From the NCBI GenBank assembly GCA_964612085.1, contig CAZTCJ010000064.1:1-22667 (forward strand): a stretch of DNA of 22,667 nucleotides, written 5' to 3'. The notes below the pieces were generated by a model. The model had not been told where the DNA came from. It made no database searches and was given only the letters and a program-made list of their open reading frames with translations. Positions 14,481-20,995 of this stretch are shown in pieces; position 1 is the stretch's first letter; each line of letters begins with the position of its first letter. Source of the DNA: CAZTCJ01 sp964612085. GTDB taxonomy: Bacteria; Pseudomonadota; Alphaproteobacteria; JAJFIK01. A program made the translations under genes and the position numbers.

Positions 14481-15350
14481 GTGCTGGCGCGTATTCGAGT
14501 CTTTTCTTCCGGCCGTTCGGCCGCATCTTCTCCAAGCCGCAAACGGGCCGCCGTTTTCTTCGATGGCCGGAATGTGCGCTATGCCGCGTGCAAGGCGTTC
14601 GATGCCCGCTGTTTCGCCGATTTCCATCCCCTGGCCCTGGCGCGCAGACTGACCCAGGCGCGCGGCTGGGATCTGAGCGGCGTGCACTACTATATCGGCG
14701 TGCCGAAAGCCGGACGCGTGGTCGGCGGCGAGACCCAGCAGGACTGGGCGTCCCGGATCAGCCGCTGGCAGGCCCAGGGGGTGCGCACCTACACCACGCC
14801 GCTGGCCGGCAACAATCGCGAAAAAGGCATCGATCTGCGCATGGCCCTCGACATGGTGCGCCTGTTCGAGCAGGGCGCGTTCGACGTGGCCGTTGTGTGC
14901 AGCGCCGATCAGGATTTTCAGGAAGCGGCTCAAGAGCTGCGGCTTTTGGCGCGGCGTTCAGGCCGTAGCATCCACGTGGCCACGGCCTTTCCCGCCAAGG
15001 ATCAGGGGAGCGGCCGGGGCATCGACAACGCGGATGAAGCGATCCGTCTGAGCCGGGCGGATTTCGCCGCCTCGCTCGATTATCACGAGCGCCCGGTGGT
15101 GCCGCTCGATGGCGCGAAACCGCGCCGTCCGCTGTGGACGCAAGCCGCCGCCGCCGTCACCAGTCTTTATCTGTGTGCCGCCGCCGCGACATTCGCCCAC
15201 GCGACCTTGTCCCAGACAGGCCGCATCGCCGCCGCTCCCCTGCCCTTGTCCAAAGTGCTCGACGACAGCGCCCGCTCTCTGCTGTGGCCCGTCTATTGGA
15301 TGACGGGCACGGCCGCGCATGCCGAACGGGCCGGTGCGGCGCCTCTTTAA
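14481..15350 (+). CDS. NYN-domain (LabA/DUF88-like, PIN-fold) protein with C-terminal membrane segment
   Basis: With GTG 14481 as start the protein has 289 residues. The NYN nuclease-like domain spans about 23-170: AVFFDGRNVRYAA (Asp28, Asn31), NNREKGIDLRMALDMV (Asp118) and FDVAVVCSADQDFQEAAQEL (Asp143 and Asp145). This gives the full acidic set expected for a metal-dependent PIN-fold ribonuclease. After a charged linker there is a hydrophobic stretch (about 219-241) that looks like a membrane segment, and a Gly/Ala-rich end. Most NYN proteins are soluble, so the tail is unusual. The start is uncertain: ATG 14421 is in frame, but neither site has a good ribosome-binding sequence. It converges on the membrane protein ending at 15380. 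Confidence 0.82.
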   Translation: MLARIRVFSSGRSAASSPSRKRAAVFFDGRNVRYAACKAFDARCFADFHPLALARRLTQARGWDLSGVHYYIGVPKAGRVVGGETQQDWASRISRWQAQGVRTYTTPLAGNNREKGIDLRMALDMVRLFEQGAFDVAVVCSADQDFQEAAQELRLLARRSGRSIHVATAFPAKDQGSGRGIDNADEAIRLSRADFAASLDYHERPVVPLDGAKPRRPLWTQAAAAVTSLYLCAAAATFAHATLSQTGRIAAAPLPLSKVLDDSARSLLWPVYWMTGTAAHAERAGAAPL

Positions 15351-15379
15351 TCTTCCTTGAGCGGATAAATAGACGATGC

Positions 15380-15922
15380 TCAGGAGAGCACGTTCGCTTC
15401 CTCGTCATCGGAGCGGCGCACCGGCGGCTTGCCGTTGCGGCCATTGCCATTGGCGTTGGCGTTTTCCAGCCGCTCGTAATTGCGGTCCCGCAGCATGATC
15501 GCGAAAGCGTGGCTGCCCACCACAACACCGGCAACGATCAGCAAATTGACGATGCTGGTGAGGAACAGGCCGAAGGGCGGCGCCTTCGACGGCTCGCGCA
15601 CTTCCGACAGGAAGATCAGAATAAAGGTGGGGATCAGGATCAGGCCGATGCCGCCATAAAGCAGGAAGATGCCCCGGCTCATTTCGATGAACTTTTCGCG
15701 GATCACGTCCTTGACCGGCTGGTCTTCGCCATCGGCGGCCACATCCGCGCGCGCCGACAGGGCAAAGAAGCGCATGGTCGGATGTTCCATGAAATCGTTG
15801 ATCACATTGGCAACCACATGGCTCACAAGCCAAGCGATGAACGGCCCCCCGATCACCCAGATCCCGGCCAGAACCAGGAAAATGGTCAGAGGGTGAAAAA
15901 TCAGCAGCTGTTCTGTGCCCAT
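15380..15922 (-). CDS. three-helix membrane protein of unknown function
   Basis: A 180-residue protein with membrane helices at about 10-33, 85-106 and 117-141. A charged loop (about 50-80, with RADVAADGEDQPVKDVIREK) joins the first two. The hydrophilic C-terminal tail is low in complexity (NANANGNGRNGKPPVRRSDD) and probably cytoplasmic. No family recognised. The ATG at 15922 is preceded by GGGAGC at a slightly long distance. The stop is 29 nt from the convergent NYN gene. Confidence 0.75.
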   Translation of the reverse strand: MGTEQLLIFHPLTIFLVLAGIWVIGGPFIAWLVSHVVANVINDFMEHPTMRFFALSARADVAADGEDQPVKDVIREKFIEMSRGIFLLYGGIGLILIPTFILIFLSEVREPSKAPPFGLFLTSIVNLLIVAGVVVGSHAFAIMLRDRNYERLENANANGNGRNGKPPVRRSDDEEANVLS

Positions 15923-16301
15923 ACCGCCATGTGCTCCCTCTGGCGGGAGCCACTCCCCTCATTCCGGACCGGCGCGGCTCAGCGACCGTCTTGCGCCTGC
16001 GCCCCGCCGTCCATGACCTCGACCCAACGGCCTTACGCAAAACACCGCGAAAGCCTTGAGGCATCGCGGACCGGCCCTTCTGATTTGTCAACAGGGTAAA
16101 TGCGCGTCGGGATTTGAGCAAGCGCGATGGCGCGTCATGGCACAGCGTCAAGCCTTCGGCGTGGCCGCCCAGAATGACGATCAAAGCGGCAGCTTGTCAT
16201 ATCCGGATATGCTTCCTCATCCTAAAGAGGTATTGCCGTCACAAAAAGATCGCGCCCGTTGCAATCAGGGCGATTAACCTAAAAATTGTACAAATCTCCG
16301 G
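15923..16301. other. gene-free stretch with a perfect 14-bp palindrome
   Basis: No coding sequence with a ribosome-binding site or family-like product is visible on either strand. The notable item is CATATCCGGATATG (16198-16211), a perfect palindrome about 90 bp upstream of the sigma-54 -24 element at 16302. That is the distance at which enhancer-binding proteins usually sit. The segment 16265-16300 between them is A/T-rich, as might suit DNA bending. Enhancer function is inferred from position only. Confidence 0.4.
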
Positions 16302-16317
16302 TGGCCCTTTTCTTGCT
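16302..16317 (+). promoter_or_regulatory. sigma-54 (RpoN) -24/-12 promoter of the first PEP-CTERM gene
   Basis: TGGCCCTTTTCTTGCT matches the RpoN consensus TGGCAC-N5-TTGCW with GG (16303-16304) and GC (16315-16316) exactly 10 nt apart. The start of transcription would be about 16327, leaving an 85-90 nt leader before the ATG at 16416. A 10-bp palindrome AAGGTACCTT (16326-16335) lies at that position. Confidence 0.78.
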
Positions 16318-16415
16318 GGCCCATTAAGGTACCTTGCGGTTCGGTAAGGTGATTCACACCAAACCGGAGACCAACGCGCAACCTCTTGATCGAACTAACC
16401 TTTTCGGGGTGACAC

Positions 16416-16976
16416 ATGAAAAAGCTTCTTCTCGGCCTGGTGGCCGCCGTGATGTTCGCGTCGCCGGCCTGGGCGCTCAAACTGGTCAACCACAGCCCGA
16501 CGCCGACTTCGCACTACAACATTACAGGCGGTGACTTCGCCGGTGAGTTCGGAATCGGCATCGGTTTCACGAACTTCACGGGACCGTTGAATGTCAGCGG
16601 TGGCGATATCTTCAGTGAGTTCACGAGCGGTCAATCCAATATTCTCGCCCTGTATGCCAATACCGGTGTCGGCGGTGCTGACGATGCTCTCGGAGCCCTG
16701 CTCTGGACGAAGACTGACGGAAATCTCGCGAGCATTGAAATTACCAACGATTTCAATGGCCGTTTCCGCCGGGTGATCGGTATCGTCGACAACAGCTTCA
16801 GCGGCAACATCGTCTCTGAAGGCAGCACCACTTGGGGCGGCGTTGGTCTGAACACGTCCACCTACACGAACATCGCGCCGATCCCCGAGCCCTCCACTTG
16901 GATCATGATGATCCTGGGCTTCGGTTTCGTGGCCATGCGTCTTCAAAAGCGCCGCACGGTTGCGGCTGCTGCCTGA
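16416..16976 (+). CDS. secreted PEP-CTERM protein (PEPxxW type), copy 1
   Basis: A 186-residue protein with signal peptide MKKLLLGLVAAVMFASPAWA (1-20), a Gly/Thr/Asn-rich mature domain of about 130 residues and a C-terminal PEP-CTERM sorting signal. The signal has IPEPSTW (156-162), a hydrophobic helix (IMMILGFGFVAMRL) and a basic KRR end. In exosortase systems the PEP motif is cut and the protein is delivered to the cell surface or exopolysaccharide matrix. It is clearly paralogous to 17162-17725: LVN near the mature start, IGF-x-N, DD-x-LG-x-LLW, F-x-x-VIG/VID-x-x-F-x-GN-x-V, TWG and the near-identical CTERM. GGGGTG precedes the ATG. No exosortase gene is in the window. Confidence 0.9.
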   Translation: MKKLLLGLVAAVMFASPAWALKLVNHSPTPTSHYNITGGDFAGEFGIGIGFTNFTGPLNVSGGDIFSEFTSGQSNILALYANTGVGGADDALGALLWTKTDGNLASIEITNDFNGRFRRVIGIVDNSFSGNIVSEGSTTWGGVGLNTSTYTNIAPIPEPSTWIMMILGFGFVAMRLQKRRTVAAAA

Positions 16977-17001
16977 AGACCTAAGATTTATTCGTAGACG
17001 G

Positions 17002-17031
17002 AAAACGGCCGCGGAAACGCGGCCGTTTTTT
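17002..17031 (+). terminator. intrinsic terminator after PEP-CTERM copy 1
   Basis: AAAACGGCCGCG (17002-17013) pairs with CGCGGCCGTTTT (17018-17029) around a GAAA loop, and the T tract runs 17026-17031. It begins 25 nt after the stop codon and isolates the first PEP-CTERM gene from the second. Confidence 0.9.
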
Positions 17032-17059
17032 CATGGGCACACGGCGCTCTCCAGAGCGG

Positions 17060-17081
17060 CCTTAACCTTAATACCCCTTAA
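17060..17081. repeat. triple CCTTAA repeat next to the second sigma-54 promoter
   Basis: CCTTAA occurs at 17060-17065, 17066-17071 and 17076-17081, ending one base before the TGGCAC element. The arrangement could be a protein-binding array, but so short a motif could arise by chance. Confidence 0.35.
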
Positions 17082-17082
17082 G

Positions 17083-17098
17083 TGGCACCCCCTTTGCT
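17083..17098 (+). promoter_or_regulatory. sigma-54 (RpoN) -24/-12 promoter of the second PEP-CTERM gene
   Basis: TGGCACCCCCTTTGCT has the exact TGGCAC element, GG (17084-17085) and GC (17096-17097) separated by 10 nt, and TTTGCT at -12. Transcription should start near 17109, about 53 nt before the ATG at 17162. It lies between the terminator of copy 1 and the start of copy 2, so copy 2 is transcribed independently. Confidence 0.85.
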
Positions 17099-17161
17099 CC
17101 TGACAGGTCAAAGCCCGGCCCCTTTCCCAGTTTCGCCGGGCGGATTGTCAGGAGTGTAGAA

Positions 17162-17725
17162 ATGAACCTCTGTATTGTTGCCCTTGCCGTCTGCATGGCT
17201 TTTTTCGGCACGAGCGGTGCCGCTCAGGCGAAAACCAACCGGCTGGTCAATGACGGCACGAACATCGTCTGGGACATCCAGAACGGTCCGTTCCAAAACG
17301 ATCTGGCCTTCGCCATCGGCTTCCGGAACAACCGGGACTTCGATACAGGGCTTGAACTGCTCGGCCTGTTCACGAACACCAGCCGGTCCCGCATCAAGGC
17401 GATCTATGTTAACGGCGCGGCCTTTCCGGGAACGGACGATAGCCTCGGGTCCTTGCTGTGGAGCCAGGACACGGGCGAGACAGACGCTACGGCGCTCCAT
17501 GACTACCGGGGCTATTTCGGGGTGATCGACAGGGATTTCATCGGCAATCTGGTGGCCCGCGACCCCAGCGGCGGTACCGACACCTGGGGCTTCAAAACCA
17601 CCAATGAGCTGCGCCAGATCGCGGCGATCCCTGAACCCTCCACCTGGGTCATGATGCTCTTGGGTTTCGGCTTCGTCGCCATGCGCCTGCAGCGCAAAAC
17701 GAGAATGGTCATTGCAACGGCTTGA
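17162..17725 (+). CDS. secreted PEP-CTERM protein (PEPxxW type), copy 2
   Basis: A 187-residue paralog of the preceding gene. The signal peptide covers about 1-23 (ending GAAQA|K). The mature domain shares LVN, AIGF-x-N, DDSLGSLLW, GYFGVIDRDFIGNLV and TWGF with copy 1. The sorting signal IPEPSTW (156-162), VMMLLGFGFVAMRLQ and a basic end closely match copy 1. The mature domains have diverged much more than the sorting signal, so the duplication is not recent. AGGAG lies 8 nt before the ATG. The function of the mature domain is unknown; surface or matrix localisation is inferred from the CTERM. Confidence 0.9.
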   Translation: MNLCIVALAVCMAFFGTSGAAQAKTNRLVNDGTNIVWDIQNGPFQNDLAFAIGFRNNRDFDTGLELLGLFTNTSRSRIKAIYVNGAAFPGTDDSLGSLLWSQDTGETDATALHDYRGYFGVIDRDFIGNLVARDPSGGTDTWGFKTTNELRQIAAIPEPSTWVMMLLGFGFVAMRLQRKTRMVIATA

Positions 17726-17751
17726 ACGATCCTAATAATCCTTACACAGAT

Positions 17752-17777
17752 AACGGCTGCTCCTTGAGCGGCCGTTT
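17752..17777 (+). terminator. hairpin terminator after PEP-CTERM copy 2
   Basis: AACGGCTGCTC (17752-17762) pairs with GAGCGGCCGTT (17766-17776), with one G-T pair, around a CTT loop. The following T run is short. Its stem resembles the terminator after copy 1 (AACGG…CCGTT). Confidence 0.7.
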
Positions 17778-17897
17778 GTCATTTCAGTTCACCCGCCATC
17801 TGCCCGCAAAGTACCCTTGCCCTCCACAAGTCAGGCGAATAAAAATCAATACCTTCTGAAACACCGGGGGGATCACTTACAAAGGACCATCATCACC

Positions 17898-18470
17898 ATG
17901 TTCAGACTTCTCCTCCCCCTGCCGCTGACCATCGTATTGGCTTTCTTTTCTGTCGGTGGCCATGCCGGTGTCCCTTTTGCGGGCGGCGACCCGATTGACG
18001 TTGAGAATGCAGCCGACATTCAAGAGATGATCCGGATTGCCGATGCGGTCGATGCGGCGGTGGACGCCAAAGCCTGGGACGAGGCGCGGGGTTACTTTAC
18101 CGACCAGATCGATGTGGACTTCACCTCCCTCACGGGCGGAGATCCGGCGACCATCCCCGCGGACACGCTGATCGCAGGCTGGTCGGCCAATCTCAAACCG
18201 TCGAAGACGAGTTTTCATCTGCGTGGTAACCACCGGGTCACTTTCGAAGGATCAGACCGGGCCACCATGTTGAGCCATGGCTATGCCTGGAACCGCATGG
18301 AAACAGGCGCACGGCCTGAAAACGGCGGTGATCCGCTCTGGGAAGTTTGGGGCGTCTATACCCATAGTTTTACGCGTACGAAAGACGGCTGGCGTGTCAG
18401 CGGCATGATCTTTCAGATGACAGCGGAACGTGGAAATCTCTATGTGCGTGATACGATTCCAGAAGAGTGA
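17898..18470 (+). CDS. secreted SnoaL-like (NTF2-fold) protein
   Basis: A 190-residue protein. The signal peptide is about 1-23 (MFRLLLPLPLTIVLAFFSVG then GHA). An alpha+beta cone-fold domain of the SnoaL-like type follows: the helix-rich start ADAVDAAVDAKAWDEARGYF, then IDVDFTS, FHLRGNHRVTF, RATMLSHGYAWNRM and GVYTHSFTRTKDGWRVSGMI. The DGW-x-V-x-G-hydrophobic ending strand is typical. Its secretion is less usual for the family. AAAGGA lies 11 nt upstream of the ATG. It stands directly downstream of the two PEP-CTERM genes but has no CTERM and no sigma-54 site. Substrate or activity unknown. Confidence 0.82.
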   Translation: MFRLLLPLPLTIVLAFFSVGGHAGVPFAGGDPIDVENAADIQEMIRIADAVDAAVDAKAWDEARGYFTDQIDVDFTSLTGGDPATIPADTLIAGWSANLKPSKTSFHLRGNHRVTFEGSDRATMLSHGYAWNRMETGARPENGGDPLWEVWGVYTHSFTRTKDGWRVSGMIFQMTAERGNLYVRDTIPEE

Positions 18471-18483
18471 CGCCGGTCCGGCG
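18471..18483. repeat. GC-rich 13-bp palindrome directly after the SnoaL-like stop
   Basis: CGCCGG-T-CCGGCG begins at the first base after the stop codon. It lies between convergent coding regions but has no T tract on the plus strand, so I do not call it an intrinsic terminator. Confidence 0.45.
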
Positions 18484-18496
18484 CACGTCCTGAAAA

Positions 18497-18702
18497 TCAC
18501 CGCGCGCCGCACGGCCCTTTTAGTTGGTTGAAGGACTGAAGAACGCCTTCCCGGTTCTCGCGGCTGATATCCCAGGCATCGATGTCCAGACCGATCACTT
18601 CCACGATGTTGCTGCCGCTGCGGTAGCGGTCGATATCGGACCGGATCCGAAATCCGCCTCACGACTGGACGGCTTTGATACCGCCAGCGATACTTCGGGC
18701 AT
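18497..18702 (-). pseudogene. small conserved-looking gene broken by a one-base frameshift
   Basis: From ATG 18702 the minus strand reads MPEVSLAVSKPSSREADF. It then continues in another frame as RIRSDIDRYRSGSNIVEVIG, LDIDAWDISRENREG and VLQSFNQLKGPC to a stop at 18497-18499. Restoring one T in the T run near 18650 joins the two frames into a single 68-residue product. The second frame alone has no start codon near its beginning. I do not recognise the family, and the ATG lacks a good ribosome-binding site. It may be a true frameshift or a sequence error. Confidence 0.45.
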
Positions 18703-18725
18703 GGACGTGTAGGAAGAAGAGCGCC

Positions 18726-18842
18726 GTGACTGCACCAGACCTAGGCTCAGAGCAGCAGGACTTTCGGGACTATGCCCGCCGCTGGCTGGCGGAGAACGCG
18801 CCGCCGCCCGAGCGCCTGCCGATCACCCCCGATCAAGTATAG
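18726..18842 (+). pseudogene. truncated acyl-CoA dehydrogenase N-terminus
   Basis: GTG 18726, preceded by AGGAAGAAGAG, opens a frame reading MTAPDLGSEQQDFRDYARRW then LAENAPPPERLPITPDQV and a stop. EQQDFRDYARRWLAENAPPPE is the usual first helix of acyl-CoA dehydrogenases, which are normally about 380-400 residues. Only 38 codons remain. Intact ribosome-binding site and start, followed by abrupt loss of similarity, indicate a 3' truncation whose breakpoint lies close to 18842. Confidence 0.7.
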
Positions 18843-18853
18843 GTTCTAGTGAA

Positions 18854-19702
18854 ATGATGAAAGTTCTGAGATTTGGGTTGATAGGTGTTTTCGCGCTGGC
18901 CTTGCTTACCTGGTTTGGCTTGCCGTTACTGCTGAATGCTGTTGGGCTTCATCCGCACTACACTGTCCCGGAACTCGACTTAACGGGAAAACGCGCCCTG
19001 ATTATCACAACCAGTCATGACACCCTTGACGCAACGGGCGAGCCAACCGGTGTCTTCGCATCGGAAATGACCGCCCCTTACTATGCTTTTCTTGATTCAG
19101 GAATGCAGGTTGATCTTGCAAGCATAAGGGGTGGTCAGATACCGATTGAGCCTATTTCCCTGCGTTGGCCGGTGGCTTCGGATCACGACAAGCGTTACCT
19201 GAAAGATCAAGTCTTCCAATCTAAGGTGGCCCAGTCTTATGACGTCGGACTCGTCGATATCGAAGATTACGACATCGTGTTTCTCGCCGGCGGTTGGGGC
19301 GCTGCCTATGATTTCGCGCAATCGCCGGAACTCGGAGAGACGATCACGGCCGCCTATGCCGGTGGCGCGATCATAGGCGGTGTTTGTCACGGACCGTTGG
19401 GCCTCTTGCAGGCCAAGAAGCCGGATGGGTCGGCTTTGGTCCTGGGGCGCCGGATAACAGCAGTCACGGATAAGCAAATCAGAGAGCTCGGCATAACTCA
19501 CACGCCCAAGCATCCGGAGCGCGATTTGCGCGCCGCCGGCGCGATCTTCGAAAGCGCTACCGCCTTTCGCGACTTTTTTGCAACTCACGTGGTTGTCGAC
19601 GGAAGAATTGTGACGGGACAAAATCAAAACAGTGGTACCGAGACTGCGGTGAAAATGATGCAAACACTGATTAATTTGTCCTATCGCGATACCTCTCCAT
19701 GA
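18854..19702 (+). CDS. membrane-anchored DJ-1/PfpI (class I glutamine amidotransferase-like) protein
   Basis: A 282-residue protein. An N-terminal membrane anchor or uncleaved signal (about 5-30) precedes a DJ-1/PfpI domain of the Hsp31-like group. The nucleophile elbow is GGVCHGPLGLL (Cys178, His179). The conserved Glu is Glu71 in VFASEMTAPYYAF, and YDIVFLAGGWGA (139-150) is the GG-x-G loop. RIVTGQNQNSGTETA near the C-terminus is also typical. Hsp31-like proteins act as glyoxalase III or chaperones, but most are cytosolic; here the domain is probably periplasmic. There is only a weak ribosome-binding site, directly downstream of the dehydrogenase scar. Base use is more A/T-rich than in the genes to the left, a sign of separate origin. 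Confidence 0.87.
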   Translation: MMKVLRFGLIGVFALALLTWFGLPLLLNAVGLHPHYTVPELDLTGKRALIITTSHDTLDATGEPTGVFASEMTAPYYAFLDSGMQVDLASIRGGQIPIEPISLRWPVASDHDKRYLKDQVFQSKVAQSYDVGLVDIEDYDIVFLAGGWGAAYDFAQSPELGETITAAYAGGAIIGGVCHGPLGLLQAKKPDGSALVLGRRITAVTDKQIRELGITHTPKHPERDLRAAGAIFESATAFRDFFATHVVVDGRIVTGQNQNSGTETAVKMMQTLINLSYRDTSP

Positions 19703-20068
19703 TTCGTCAGATGCTCGGCCACGCATTCTTCGGTATGCGGTGGAGCTAGATATTGAGACCAACTCAATTAAGCTTAAACGCGCCGGTTACCCCACTTGTA
19801 TGAGAAGTGTATAGCCCCTTGATCATGAGGACGGGCACATGCCGACGAAAGCAGCGCGCTTTTGAACGACGCACGGTTTTTAACAAAATGAACCAAGTCC
19901 ACCTGGAGTGGTTTTGCGTCATTGTTCCAACGCGCGACTTGAGCTATGAAACCTCCAAGACGATTGCCGCAAAAGGGATCGACCGTCTGAGCAACCAAAT
20001 TACAACTGAAATGTGACGGTGGGCCTGTCGCATGCCGTTGTCCCAACGCGTTGCAAAAGGGTAGCAGC
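19703..20068. other. gene-free stretch, no identified element
   Basis: Short open frames occur on both strands (for example plus 19888-20016 and minus 19774-19990), but none has a family-like product and a ribosome-binding site together. I saw no transposase remnant, tRNA or clear terminal inverted repeats. A promoter for the secreted protein at 20069 should lie here, but I cannot place it. Confidence 0.4.
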
Positions 20069-20908
20069 ATGATGAGCACTGTGAAATTTATCGCCCCCTG
20101 GATGGCTTTGTTTGCTCTGACCACTACAAGCGCAACAGCCGAAGAAACCTCAGCGGCAGAGGGGCGAATTCTCTCAGCGTTTTTCGGCCTCGACAGTTCA
20201 CTGCCGTTACGGGCCATGCGGCTGTGCCTAGGGGCTGCCGGCAAGGACGGCATGCCGGTGATTTTCTCCCATGAGGTCGATGACAGCACACTTGATGCTG
20301 ACGATTTTCGCGTCACGACAAGAACGGGAGAAATCGGCCGCATAGTTTGTGTCACGCTCAAGCCGGCAGACGAGCTAGGTGAAAAGCGAACAGCTCTTTT
20401 GATCGGTGACTATGGGTCTGCGGACGATCAACCGGTGATGGTCGAGATTGTTGGTGATTTGATGTCCCTGGATGGCGGCATGAATTTTAAGGGCGCGCAA
20501 ACGGATGTGATCCCTTTGGAAGCCGGACCGACCATGATCCTGGCCGAAACGCTACCGCAGGACAATTGGAGCCTTGGCGGGCGCGGCAATTGTCCTCGCG
20601 ATGGGATCAAGAGCGTTGTACGGGCGACCTGGACGGGTGGCATCACCAAGCCAGGGGGCGCTGAAATCGACGACCAGGAGAGGCAGCTCTACCGCGTCAC
20701 TGTCAAGCAGGCGGACGGCACCGTTGCGACGGTAACGCCGATAGCAATCGGAGACCTGAACGACAATGACAACAATCACGAGCTTTGTCTTGACGTGGAC
20801 GGAGAGCCCTTGCGTGTCTTTTTCCCGGCCGGTGCCCTCACAGATCCGAACGAGGACTTAAATCCTGACACGGAGATTACAGTTTCACCGGCTTCCAGTG
20901 CGAACTGA
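20069..20908 (+). CDS. secreted protein of unknown function
   Basis: A 279-residue protein with a signal peptide (about 1-26, ending TSATA|EE). The mature part is acidic and beta-rich. It has cysteines near 57 (MRLCLGA), 93 (RIVCVTL), 178 (GNCP) and 238 (HELCLDV), and a segment GDLNDNDNNHELCLDVDGEP (about 227-246) resembling a calcium-binding Asp/Asn-rich loop. The early SHEVDDSTLDADDFRV with later ADDQPVMVEIVGD suggests a beta-sandwich. I do not recognise the family. ATG 20069 is immediately followed by a second ATG; AAAGGG lies upstream. It converges on the TetR gene at 20996-21604. Confidence 0.72.
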   Translation: MMSTVKFIAPWMALFALTTTSATAEETSAAEGRILSAFFGLDSSLPLRAMRLCLGAAGKDGMPVIFSHEVDDSTLDADDFRVTTRTGEIGRIVCVTLKPADELGEKRTALLIGDYGSADDQPVMVEIVGDLMSLDGGMNFKGAQTDVIPLEAGPTMILAETLPQDNWSLGGRGNCPRDGIKSVVRATWTGGITKPGGAEIDDQERQLYRVTVKQADGTVATVTPIAIGDLNDNDNNHELCLDVDGEPLRVFFPAGALTDPNEDLNPDTEITVSPASSAN

Positions 20909-20995
20909 GATCAACGCAACTTTATACCCAACCGCCAACAGCGGTCACGAAATGCCGACCGGAGCGGTCCGTGTCAATCCTCAGGCTATGCTTTG

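Noticed and set aside
15377..15390. TGCTC-AGGA-GAGCA hairpin between the NYN gene and the convergent membrane protein
   Set aside because: Only 5 bp, overlaps the minus-strand stop codon and has no T tract.
15923..16184. Minus-strand extension upstream of the three-helix membrane protein as an additional gene
   Set aside because: The product is Arg/Gly-rich without conserved-looking segments or a ribosome-binding site.
19774..20020. Minus-strand frame considered as a transposase remnant
   Set aside because: No catalytic motif, no terminal inverted repeats and no family I could name.
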